Part shown: in pieces, positions 1 to 7,547 of the stretch | Layout of the letters: every line of letters starts with the position of its first letter | Numbering within the stretch: position 1 is the stretch's first letter | Assembly (NCBI GenBank): GCA_964389675.1 | Contig: CAYMEV010000006.1 | Coordinates: 45,092 to 109,091 of the forward strand | Reading direction: 5' to 3' | Length of the DNA: 64,000 bases | Source: CAYMEV01 sp964389675 [NCBI: uncultured Candidatus Sumerlaeota bacterium] | GTDB taxonomy: Bacteria > CAYMEV01 | Translations under genes and position numbers: made by a program | Notes under the pieces: model-generated | The model's database searches: none | The model's input: the letters and a program-made list of their open reading frames with translations, nothing else | Told to the model about the DNA's origin: nothing

Positions 1-917
1 AATATCATATTGAAGGGTTTCCCTTTGTAGACAAGGTAAAATTCATTTCAAAAGAAAGAAATGATATTTTTAGTACAGATTATCATATTCTTCCTGGACA
101 CAGACTCCCTAACAAAAATATATTTGCTGATATAAACAAGCTGGTAAACACTGATACAGAGCTGCACTGCGAGATACTGGACCCGAACAGCGTTTCTTAT
201 CTGATATTGAATAATCAGGTATATCCTTTCAATATTAAAGAGGTAAGACAGGCTGTTATGCTTTGCATAGACAGGGATAAGATGACAGACACTGTGTTCA
301 ACCAGATTAACAAAAAGGCGGAAAGCATTATTCCTCAGAACCTTTTTGCTCATTTGCCCAGGAAGGACCTGGTAAGATATGATATAGCCGCTGCAGAAAA
401 ATTAATAAGGAAATCAGGTATTAAGACACCCATAAAGCTGAATTATTACAGTAATATTGGCCTGTATCAGGACCCTGCTGCTAAATTCATACTGGACAAT
501 ATCTCCAGGCTTGGAATTGAAATTGAATATACTTTTACAGATTCTAAAGAATTTGAGGATAAAAAATATGAATCAGCCATCAATTTAATGATATGGTTTG
601 CTGATTATCCTGACCCTGATAATTTTTTCCAGACATTTACATCTGATAATATCGATAACCGTTCTGTAGGCTGGATAAATAAGAAGTATATCGACCTTGT
701 CAGCAGGGCAAGGATAGAAACAGACATGCAAAAAAGGGAGAAATTATACAATATGGCTCAGGAAATAATGCTCGATGATGCGGTGATCATACCCTTATAC
801 TATAACAAATATTTTCTTTTTCATCACTATGATATCATCTGCCCGACAAAGACAGTTTTTCCGTTCTATGATATAAAATCATGCTGGTTTTACAGCAATA
901 AAAATAAAATCAAGTAA
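1..917 (+). CDS. Peptide/oligopeptide ABC transporter substrate-binding protein, C-terminal part (5' truncated by window)
   Basis: The reading frame is open from base 3 and ends at TAA 915-917, so the gene starts outside the window; the ATG at 207 is internal. About 304 residues are visible. They match the C-terminal half of family-5 extracellular solute-binding proteins (DppA/OppA type): a FPFVDKVKF segment, the YPFNIKEVRQAV helix that usually precedes the hinge, then a WFADYPDPDNFF motif and a closing stretch on subunit placement (EKLYNMAQEIMLDDAVIIPLYY). Family knowledge: these periplasmic or lipid-anchored proteins hand peptides, and sometimes nickel or opines, to a membrane permease. The ligand cannot be read from this part. 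The TetR gene begins 15 bases downstream, suggesting cotranscription. Confidence 0.85.
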   Translation, partial: YHIEGFPFVDKVKFISKERNDIFSTDYHILPGHRLPNKNIFADINKLVNTDTELHCEILDPNSVSYLILNNQVYPFNIKEVRQAVMLCIDRDKMTDTVFNQINKKAESIIPQNLFAHLPRKDLVRYDIAAAEKLIRKSGIKTPIKLNYYSNIGLYQDPAAKFILDNISRLGIEIEYTFTDSKEFEDKKYESAINLMIWFADYPDPDNFFQTFTSDNIDNRSVGWINKKYIDLVSRARIETDMQKREKLYNMAQEIMLDDAVIIPLYYNKYFLFHHYDIICPTKTVFPFYDIKSCWFYSNKNKIK

Positions 918-932
918 AAATGGAGTAAAAAC

Positions 933-1556
933 ATGGGAAGAAACAAACAATACCGCGACAATTACATTGAATTCACAAAGAACCTTATACTTGAAAAAGC
1001 AGTCAGTGTCTTTCTGGAAAAATCTTTTTTCCTCTCTACAATTCATGACATCAGCTCTGCGGCTGAGGTCAGCATAAGCACGATTTACACCTATTTCAAG
1101 AATAAGGACAATATCCTGTCCGAGCTGTTTAAGAGAAAATGGGTCCCGCTAATGGCAAGCCTCAGGGAAAAGATCCAGCAGGTTCCTGATGACAAAGACC
1201 GGCTCTACAATGTCTTTAAGGCATGTATAGAAAATATTGATATCGAGCAGGATGCTGTCATGGTTCTTTTCCTTCATTCAAGGGTCATGGGGCATTTGAA
1301 TGAATACAACTACATAAATCCCCTGAATGACCTTTTCTCTCTTGTGGAGAAAGTAATTGAAGAAGAAAAGCAAAAGGGCAGGGTTTCAAAGAAATTTGAT
1401 ACATCTGCAATAAGATCGGTTTTTACATCTGTCATTGATGGAGCAGTCTATTACACTTATCTTTCAAAGCAGAAAATAATCAAGGATAACCTGCATGAGA
1501 ATTATAAGAAAAAGTTCCTTTCAATTGCAAAAAATATGATTCCCAGTCTTCAATAA
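933..1556 (+). CDS. TetR/AcrR family transcriptional regulator
   Basis: A 207-residue protein with a classic TetR N-terminal helix-turn-helix at about residues 12-60: the ILEKAVSVFLEKSF helix, then TIHDISSAAEVSISTIYTYFKNKDNILSEL, where the YTYFKNKD recognition end is diagnostic. The remainder is an all-helical ligand-binding domain of unknown ligand. A GGAG ribosome site lies just before the ATG. It follows the substrate-binding protein gene closely and may regulate it or the transporter genes outside the window. Such regulators are usually dimeric repressors released by a small molecule; that role here is inferred from family. Confidence 0.9.
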   Translation: MGRNKQYRDNYIEFTKNLILEKAVSVFLEKSFFLSTIHDISSAAEVSISTIYTYFKNKDNILSELFKRKWVPLMASLREKIQQVPDDKDRLYNVFKACIENIDIEQDAVMVLFLHSRVMGHLNEYNYINPLNDLFSLVEKVIEEEKQKGRVSKKFDTSAIRSVFTSVIDGAVYYTYLSKQKIIKDNLHENYKKKFLSIAKNMIPSLQ

Positions 1557-1611
1557 TAAGGCAGCTCAGTTAGAAAAATCTATTGCTTTTTTATAATTCT
1601 TAAATATTATA

Positions 1612-1633
1612 CTTCCTAAACTTTCTTAGGAGG
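1612..1633 (+). promoter_or_regulatory. Hairpin that buries the transaldolase ribosome binding site
   Basis: The sequence cttcctaa (1612-1619), a 6-base loop, then ttaggagg (1626-1633) forms an 8-bp stem with one G-U pair. The right arm is the Shine-Dalgarno sequence (AGGAGG) of the GTG start at 1643, so the folded RNA would hide the ribosome site. This may simply lower translation or act as a thermometer or protein-controlled switch. I see no conserved riboswitch aptamer upstream. Confidence 0.4.
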
Positions 1634-1642
1634 TATGCATAA

Positions 1643-2293
1643 GTGGAAATTTTTCTGGACACTGCAAATATTGAGGAGATTAAAAAGGCAATTGACTGGG
1701 GCCTTTGCGATGGAGTCACTACGAATCCATCCCTGGTCTCAAAGGAAAAAACTTCTTATAAGGATCATATTGCAAAGATAGCTGATCTTGTAGATGGGCC
1801 AGTAAGTGCAGAGGTTATATCGACAGATTATGATAATATTATCAAGGAAGCACATTCTCTTGCAAGCATAGCAAAGAATATAGTTATTAAGATCCCTATT
1901 AATACAAACGGCCTTAAAGCAATGAAAACTCTCAGCAGTGAAGGGATTAGCGTAAACACAACTCTTGTTTTCAATACTTTCCAGGCACTTTTCGCTGCAA
2001 AAGCGGGCAGTGATTATGTAAGCCCATTTATTGGGAGGCTTGACGATATTGGAGAGAACGGCCTTGATATAGTAAGCCAGATTCTTACTGTTTTTCAGAA
2101 CTATAGCATTGATACAAGGGTCATAGTGGCAAGTGTCAGACATCCAGTACATGTTCTCGAATCTGCTCTTCTCGGGGCGGATATTGTAACACTGCCTTTT
2201 GGAGTACTTGAAAAGCTGATTAAACACCCTCTTACAGATATCGGCCTTGAGAGATTCATTTCTGATTCGAAAAAGATCGATATTAAATTCTAA
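1643..2293 (+). CDS. tal: Transaldolase, small TalC-type
   Basis: 216 residues, the length of the TalC/FSA subfamily. It starts at GTG 1643, nine bases after AGGAGG; the ATG at 1635 is in another frame. The Schiff-base lysine is K83 in VIKIP. Two residues separate transaldolase from fructose-6-phosphate aldolase: the position that is Gln59 in E. coli FsaA is Glu57 here (SAEVIS), and the position of FsaA Tyr131 is Phe129 (YVSPFIGRLDD). Both are the transaldolase state, so I predict transfer of dihydroxyacetone units between sugar phosphates in the non-oxidative pentose phosphate pathway. It is cytosolic and decameric by family. The next gene starts only 6 bases downstream. Confidence 0.93.
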   Translation: MEIFLDTANIEEIKKAIDWGLCDGVTTNPSLVSKEKTSYKDHIAKIADLVDGPVSAEVISTDYDNIIKEAHSLASIAKNIVIKIPINTNGLKAMKTLSSEGISVNTTLVFNTFQALFAAKAGSDYVSPFIGRLDDIGENGLDIVSQILTVFQNYSIDTRVIVASVRHPVHVLESALLGADIVTLPFGVLEKLIKHPLTDIGLERFISDSKKIDIKF

Positions 2294-2299
2294 AAAGCT

Positions 2300-3775
2300 A
2301 TGAAAAAAATAAAAATATTAACATTAATATTGGTTCCATTAATTGTCCTGATAGGATGCTCTTCCAGAAAAGACCTGGTTGAAAGGTTTCCGGCAAAATT
2401 CAAAGGCTTCTATAAACTCACCAAGTATGTGCTTACACCTGAAGAATTTGATGAATTCTTAGCTCTTCCGGAACCTGAACAGGAGCAATATATACTTGAT
2501 TTCTGGGAAAAGACTAACCCATTCCCCGATACACTGAACAATGAATTCAGGGATCTTCTTATCGAACGTACAAAAGAAGCTGATGAAAAATTCAAGTTTG
2601 CCAAAACGATGGGATCAGATACGGACAGAGGCAGGATATACGTAATGTATGGACCGCCTGATGACATTGAAACAAGGGATTATGACAAGGAATATGATGA
2701 TGATATAAGCGAGATGAGTACGAGGAGAGAAACTGACGCTGATATAGCAGGCGATTACAGGAAACAGAAGAATTACGAATACTGGACCTATGAGAATACA
2801 TTTGGACTGAAGCCAAACACAGTAATTACATTTGTAGATGATTATTCCTCAAACCAGTACAAGCTACTGTCAAATCTTCTGACCTACCAGGATAAGAACA
2901 TCCCGAATCCTCTACGCCTGTACCTCTCTGAAGAGGGAAAGGCATTGTACCAGCAAAACTATGCTGCAAAAGATACCTCCCTGATTCAGAAAATAGACGA
3001 AAAGAGGCCTATAGCCATAAATCTTGATTACATTGCCTATCCCCTGAGCAAAGGCCAGATTGACCTTATGGTGCTGATTTATCTTCCATTGAAAAATCTT
3101 GTTTTCATAGAGAACGATTTAGGCCAATCAAGCTCAATAGTGGAAGTGGAGGCAAATTTCAAGGAAAAAGGCAATATGTACAGCAGGACATATACAGAGG
3201 AGATCACCGTCAAGCAAAAATCCCTTATGAAATATGCTTCAAGCGGGTCATATCTTATGGTTATCGGCTTTATGATACCTATGGATACATATTCAGTCAG
3301 CATAAAGATCAAGGACCTGAGAAGCGGAAGCGAGGGATCATCAACCGTTAACATAATCCCAATAACCGCTATAAGAGCTGATAAAATCAATATGTTCTGC
3401 AGCAAGATCCTGCTATCATCTGAAAATGAAGAAAGAATATTTGCAAAAAAGGACAATAAGCTTCTCCTTGACGGGAAAGCCTTTAGACCTGTTTTTGGAA
3501 GCGTATACTCAAAAACTGACCAGCTGTACCTGTATATGACTGCATTTATGGACTGCAGCAACCCACCTGACAGCCTTGATATTACAATTCAGCTTCTGTC
3601 AAGTGAAACAGGAAATGAATTATCTGCTGTCAGCTATAAAGCAGGCATAACAAATAATAAGCTTGTGGTGAGCAGATCATTGGATGTTTCAGGGATTACC
3701 ACAGGTCAATATGAGATTAGAATACTGCATGGTAATGAAATTCTTCAGAGCAGGAATTTTTACTTTCTAAGATAA
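2300..3775 (+). CDS. GWxTD-domain lipoprotein
   Basis: 491 residues beginning with a lipoprotein signal ending LIVLIGC (acylated Cys20). Residues about 35-130 match the GWxTD domain: helices leading to a FKFAKTMGSDTDRGRIYVMYGPPDDIE-type core at about 95-125. The tryptophan that names the family is replaced by serine (GSDTD), while RGRIY and YGPPDDIE are intact. A second part (about 250-490) is beta-rich without recognised motifs. Family knowledge: GWxTD proteins are exported proteins of unknown function found in Bacteroidota, Acidobacteria and several candidate phyla. The gene sits between transaldolase and methylmalonyl-CoA mutase and is probably cotranscribed, without a clear functional tie. 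Confidence 0.85.
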   Translation: MKKIKILTLILVPLIVLIGCSSRKDLVERFPAKFKGFYKLTKYVLTPEEFDEFLALPEPEQEQYILDFWEKTNPFPDTLNNEFRDLLIERTKEADEKFKFAKTMGSDTDRGRIYVMYGPPDDIETRDYDKEYDDDISEMSTRRETDADIAGDYRKQKNYEYWTYENTFGLKPNTVITFVDDYSSNQYKLLSNLLTYQDKNIPNPLRLYLSEEGKALYQQNYAAKDTSLIQKIDEKRPIAINLDYIAYPLSKGQIDLMVLIYLPLKNLVFIENDLGQSSSIVEVEANFKEKGNMYSRTYTEEITVKQKSLMKYASSGSYLMVIGFMIPMDTYSVSIKIKDLRSGSEGSSTVNIIPITAIRADKINMFCSKILLSSENEERIFAKKDNKLLLDGKAFRPVFGSVYSKTDQLYLYMTAFMDCSNPPDSLDITIQLLSSETGNELSAVSYKAGITNNKLVVSRSLDVSGITTGQYEIRILHGNEILQSRNFYFLR

Positions 3776-3800
3776 TTAATTACTGAAAAGGAGTTTTCCT

Positions 3801-5474
3801 ATGTCGAATTATGATATTGAAAAGATAAATTCCCAGAAAAGCAAATGGGAAGAGAAGGAAATAAAGAAGGTGCTCGAAAGATTTGGTGAGAGGAAAAAAG
3901 AGTTTATCCTTGATTCAGAAATCCCTGTTGACAGGCTTTATACACCAGCTGATACAGAAAATCTTGATTATACCAATGAGCTCGGGTTCCCGGGCCAGTT
4001 TCCATTTACCAGGGGAGTACAGGCAACAATGTACAGAAGCAGGTACTGGACCATGAGACAATACGCCGGATTCGGAACAGCGCAGGAGACCAACGAACGG
4101 TTCCGCTATCTTCTTGAACAGGGACAGACAGGCTTATCAACTGCTTTTGACCTCCCTACTCAGATTGGCCTGGATTCAGACGATAACTTATCATCAGGGG
4201 AAGTCGGCAAGGTAGGAGTTGCAATTGATACTATAAAGGATATGGAAATCCTTTTCGATAAAATACCCCTTGACAAGGTATCAACCTCAATGACCATAAA
4301 TGCTTCCGCTATAGTGCTTCTTGCAATGTATGTAGCTGTAGCTGAAAACAGGAATATTGACATTTCACTTCTTTCAGGAACAATTCAGAATGATATACTG
4401 AAGGAATATTTTGCGAGGGGAACTTACATATTTCCCCCAAAACCATCCATGAGGCTTATAACAAATATATTCTCCTATGCAAGCAAGCACCTTCCCAAAT
4501 TTAATACAATAAGCATTAGCGGATATCATATAAGGGAAGCAGGATCAACAGCATCAGAAGAAGTAGCTTTCACTCTCTGCGATGCCATAGAATATGTCAA
4601 CTCTGCATTGGCTGCTGGCTTAGATGTTGATGTATTTGCACCCCGGCTTTCATTCTTCTTTAATGTCCATAATAATTTCTTCGAAGAAATTGCAAAATTC
4701 AGGTCCGCCAGAAGGATATGGGCAAGGATAATGAAGGAAAAATTCAATGCTAAAAATCCAAAGTCCATGATGCTCAGGTTTCATAGCCAGACAGCCGGAA
4801 GCACTCTTACAGCTCAGCAGCCCATGAACAATATAGTAAGGGTTGCCCTCCAGGCCCTTTCATCAGTTCTGGGAGGAACCCAATCCCTGCATACCAATTC
4901 TTTCGACGAAGCCCTTGCACTTCCTACGGAAGAATCAGTCATGATAGCCTTGAGAACTCAGCAGATAATTGCTAATGAGTCAGGTATTGCAGATACAGTT
5001 GACCCTCTTGCGGGCAGCTATTTTATTGAAAGCCTGACAGCCAGCCTTGAAGAAAAGATAATTGAAATAATGAATGAAATAGATAAAATGGGTGGAATGC
5101 TGAAAGCCATTGAAGAGGGATATGTGCAGAAAAGAATAGAGGCATCTGCCTATAGATACCAGCAGGATATAGAAAAAGACAAAAAGATAATTGTCGGGCT
5201 GAATAAATTCACAAAAGATGAGGAGCTAAAGCTCAACCTTCAGAAAATTTCTGAAGAAGTAGAGGCAAATCAGGTTGCAAAACTTAAAGAAATAAAAACA
5301 AACCGAAATAATGAGGCAGTCAGGAAGCATTTAGAGATAATCAAAAAAAGTGCCGAAGGTGATGAAAACCTTTTTGAGCCTATTATGAACGCAGTAAAGG
5401 ATTATACCAGCCTTGGAGAAATAATAAACACATTAAAAAGCGTCTTTGGTGAATTTAGAGAATCATACTCATAG
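3801..5474 (+). CDS. Methylmalonyl-CoA mutase catalytic (large) subunit without the B12-binding domain
   Basis: 557 residues covering the acyl-CoA-binding TIM barrel of B12-dependent acyl-CoA mutases; the C-terminal cobalamin domain with its DxHxxG motif is absent, so a separate B12-binding chain must exist elsewhere. AAGGAG precedes the ATG. Key residues keep almost the same numbers as the Propionibacterium enzyme: Tyr88 (RQYAG), Arg206 (ARGTYIFPP) and His243 (ISGYHIREAG). Tyr plus Arg mark methylmalonyl-CoA specificity, since isobutyryl-CoA mutases carry Phe and Gln there. The enzyme interconverts succinyl-CoA and (R)-methylmalonyl-CoA, supporting propionate formation or use. No small subunit, epimerase or MeaB chaperone gene lies nearby. 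Confidence 0.92.
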   Translation: MSNYDIEKINSQKSKWEEKEIKKVLERFGERKKEFILDSEIPVDRLYTPADTENLDYTNELGFPGQFPFTRGVQATMYRSRYWTMRQYAGFGTAQETNERFRYLLEQGQTGLSTAFDLPTQIGLDSDDNLSSGEVGKVGVAIDTIKDMEILFDKIPLDKVSTSMTINASAIVLLAMYVAVAENRNIDISLLSGTIQNDILKEYFARGTYIFPPKPSMRLITNIFSYASKHLPKFNTISISGYHIREAGSTASEEVAFTLCDAIEYVNSALAAGLDVDVFAPRLSFFFNVHNNFFEEIAKFRSARRIWARIMKEKFNAKNPKSMMLRFHSQTAGSTLTAQQPMNNIVRVALQALSSVLGGTQSLHTNSFDEALALPTEESVMIALRTQQIIANESGIADTVDPLAGSYFIESLTASLEEKIIEIMNEIDKMGGMLKAIEEGYVQKRIEASAYRYQQDIEKDKKIIVGLNKFTKDEELKLNLQKISEEVEANQVAKLKEIKTNRNNEAVRKHLEIIKKSAEGDENLFEPIMNAVKDYTSLGEIINTLKSVFGEFRESYS

Positions 5475-5490
5475 GAGAGGACTGATTATT

Positions 5491-5826
5491 ATGGAAAACA
5501 ATATTGAATATGCTGATTTTGCAAAAATCGATCTAAAGGTAGGCCAGGTAATTGAAGCCGAAGATGTCCCTGAAACAGATAAGCTGATAAGGATGAAAGT
5601 TGATCTTGGCAATGAGACAAGGCAGATAGTTGCAGGAATTAAAGGAAGTTATATGCCTGAAGACCTGCTGAATAAAAAGATTGCTGTTGTATATAACCTC
5701 AAACCCAGAACAATAAGGGGGCTATTAAGTGAAGGCATGCTTCTTGCGGCATCCACAGCTGACCATGGTGTTATTTCTGTCCTTACAGTTGACAAGGATA
5801 TTCCAAACGGATCTCATATAAAATGA
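5491..5826 (+). CDS. tRNA-binding domain protein, methionyl-tRNA synthetase beta-like
   Basis: The start is ATG 5491 (111 residues), preceded by GGAGAGG at 5474-5480; an upstream in-frame ATG overlaps the mutase gene and adds unrelated residues. The whole protein is one OB-fold tRNA-binding domain: FAKIDLKVGQV, then DKLIRMKVDLG, RQIVAGI, NLKPRTIRG and SEGMLLAAS, the pattern of the C-terminal appendix of MetG. Family knowledge: as a free protein it can dimerise and improve tRNA capture by MetRS (Arc1p/Trbp111-like); CsaA-type chaperones share the fold but match less well. A hairpin follows the stop codon and likely ends this operon. Confidence 0.88.
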   Translation: MENNIEYADFAKIDLKVGQVIEAEDVPETDKLIRMKVDLGNETRQIVAGIKGSYMPEDLLNKKIAVVYNLKPRTIRGLLSEGMLLAASTADHGVISVLTVDKDIPNGSHIK

Positions 5827-5831
5827 TGTAG

Positions 5832-5863
5832 AACAGGTTGCAGCTTAAGGGCTGCAGCCTGTT
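5832..5863 (+). terminator. Strong stem-loop after the tRNA-binding protein gene
   Basis: aacaggttgcagc and gctgcagcctgtt pair as a 13-bp stem (one G-U) around a 6-base loop, 5 bases after the stop codon. No long T run follows, so it may be a weak intrinsic terminator or an RNA-stabilising 3' end. Confidence 0.5.
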
Positions 5864-5890
5864 ATTCCCGGATATATCAGGAAACAGGAA

Positions 5891-7543
5891 ATGATAGAAG
5901 ATTCTCCCCTTATAATACAAAGTGATGGAACATTTCTTTTGTTCGTCGAACACCCTCTTTATGAGGAAATAAGAGATGAACTTGCTTCTTTTGCTGAATT
6001 AATAAAAAGCCCTGAACATATACACACTTATAGAATTACAAACATCAGCCTATGGAATGCTGCATCCATTAATAAAGACCACAGGGATATAATAGCTTTC
6101 CTCAATAAGTACTCCAAATATTCACTGCCTCAGAATATAATTAAGATGATAAGGGAGACCATCACTAAATATGGTATTTTTTACCTCTCTGGCTCGCCCC
6201 TGGAGACAACCTTATGTGCCAGGCCTGGTAAAAAAGAACTGCTTGGGAGGGTCATCTCCAATAAGGATATATCTGCACTTGTATCACTGAAGAGAGGGAA
6301 GATCATTGTTAATCCCTATAAAAGAGGAATCCTGAAGCAGAAACTGATTGAGCTCGGCTATCCCGTTGATGACAGGGCAGGCTATATTGACGGAGACCCT
6401 TTGCCCATAAAGCTAAAATATGGGTCAAGCTTCAGCTTAAGACCTTATCAGAAAGAAGCCGCAGATATTTTCTTTGGAAAAAATAACCGGGGAGGGAGCG
6501 GCGTGATATGCCTGCCCTGCGGAAGCGGAAAAACAATAGTAGGTTTGAGGATAATGGAGCTGCTGAGCACAAAAACACTTATCCTTGTAGCAAATATAAT
6601 TGCTGCAAGGCAATGGGTTACAGAGCTTGGAGAAAAAAGCTTTGTAAATCCTGATGATATAGGTGAATTTTCAGGAGAAAAAAAAGAGATAAGGCCGATC
6701 ACCATTGCAACCTATCAAATATTAACCTACAGAAAGGACAAAAACTCCCCATTTATCCATTTCGACCTGTTCTCAAAACAGAACTGGGGCCTGATTATAT
6801 ATGATGAAGTGCATCTTCTCCCGGCGCCGGTATTTCAGATTACAGCTCTTGTCCAAGCCAAAAGGCGCCTCGGGCTTACTGCCACTTTAGTAAGGGAAGA
6901 CGGCAAGGAAAAGGATGTATTTTCACTGATAGGCCCCAAAAAATACGATGTTCCCTGGAAAACTCTTGAAAAGATAAAATTTATAGCAAAGGCGGTCTGC
7001 TATGAGATCAGGATCGAACTTCCGGAAGAACTGAATCTGGATTATCTTACCTCGACAAAAAGGCAGGCTTTCAGGATAGCTTCTGAAAACCCTGAAAAGA
7101 TAAAATATATCAGGAAACTGCTTGATAAATATAAAAGCTCGAAAATCATTATTATTGGCCAGTATATAAACCAGCTCAATAAAATACAGCAGATATTCAA
7201 TATACCATTAATCAAGGGGAGTACTCCAAATCGAGAGAGAGAGGAAATATACAACAGTTTCAGAAAGGGGGAGTTTAACAGGCTGATACTGTCGAAGGTA
7301 GGAAATGTAGCTGTTGATATTCCCGATGCAAATGTACTGATACAGGTTTCCGGCAGTTTTGGCTCCAGACAGGAGGAAGCACAGAGGCTTGGAAGAATAC
7401 TAAGACCAAAAGACAATGAAGCAATATTTTTCTCTCTTGTCTCCAAAGGGACCCATGAGCAGGATTTTGCACTCAACAGGCAGATATTCCTCGCTGAACA
7501 GGGCTACTCCTATCAGATATTAGACGGAATCCACTTTCTTTAA
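5891..7543 (+). CDS. XPB/Rad25-family DNA helicase
   Basis: A 550-residue superfamily-2 helicase. Order seen: an N-terminal damage-recognition-like region (about 1-170), then LRPYQKEA (Q-motif region), Walker A PCGSGKT near residue 215, DEVH near 310, and motif III RLGLTATLVREDG carrying the Arg-Glu-Asp (RED) triad typical of XPB. The second RecA domain ends with motif VI (QEEAQRLGRILRPK). Family knowledge: XPB translocates on duplex DNA and opens it; bacterial XPB proteins are 3'-5' helicases linked to repair. No nuclease partner such as Bax1 is beside it. The stop lies 4 bases from the stop of the convergent gene. Confidence 0.9.
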   Translation: MIEDSPLIIQSDGTFLLFVEHPLYEEIRDELASFAELIKSPEHIHTYRITNISLWNAASINKDHRDIIAFLNKYSKYSLPQNIIKMIRETITKYGIFYLSGSPLETTLCARPGKKELLGRVISNKDISALVSLKRGKIIVNPYKRGILKQKLIELGYPVDDRAGYIDGDPLPIKLKYGSSFSLRPYQKEAADIFFGKNNRGGSGVICLPCGSGKTIVGLRIMELLSTKTLILVANIIAARQWVTELGEKSFVNPDDIGEFSGEKKEIRPITIATYQILTYRKDKNSPFIHFDLFSKQNWGLIIYDEVHLLPAPVFQITALVQAKRRLGLTATLVREDGKEKDVFSLIGPKKYDVPWKTLEKIKFIAKAVCYEIRIELPEELNLDYLTSTKRQAFRIASENPEKIKYIRKLLDKYKSSKIIIIGQYINQLNKIQQIFNIPLIKGSTPNREREEIYNSFRKGEFNRLILSKVGNVAVDIPDANVLIQVSGSFGSRQEEAQRLGRILRPKDNEAIFFSLVSKGTHEQDFALNRQIFLAEQGYSYQILDGIHFL

Positions 7544-7547
7544 ACAG

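Noticed and set aside
1643-2293. Fructose-6-phosphate aldolase (Fsa)
   Set aside because: Glu57 and Phe129 are the transaldolase states; FsaA has Gln and Tyr at these places.
5891-7543. XPB-like helicase as part of a phage-defence island
   Set aside because: Its neighbours are ordinary metabolic and exported-protein genes, and no nuclease or methylase is beside it.
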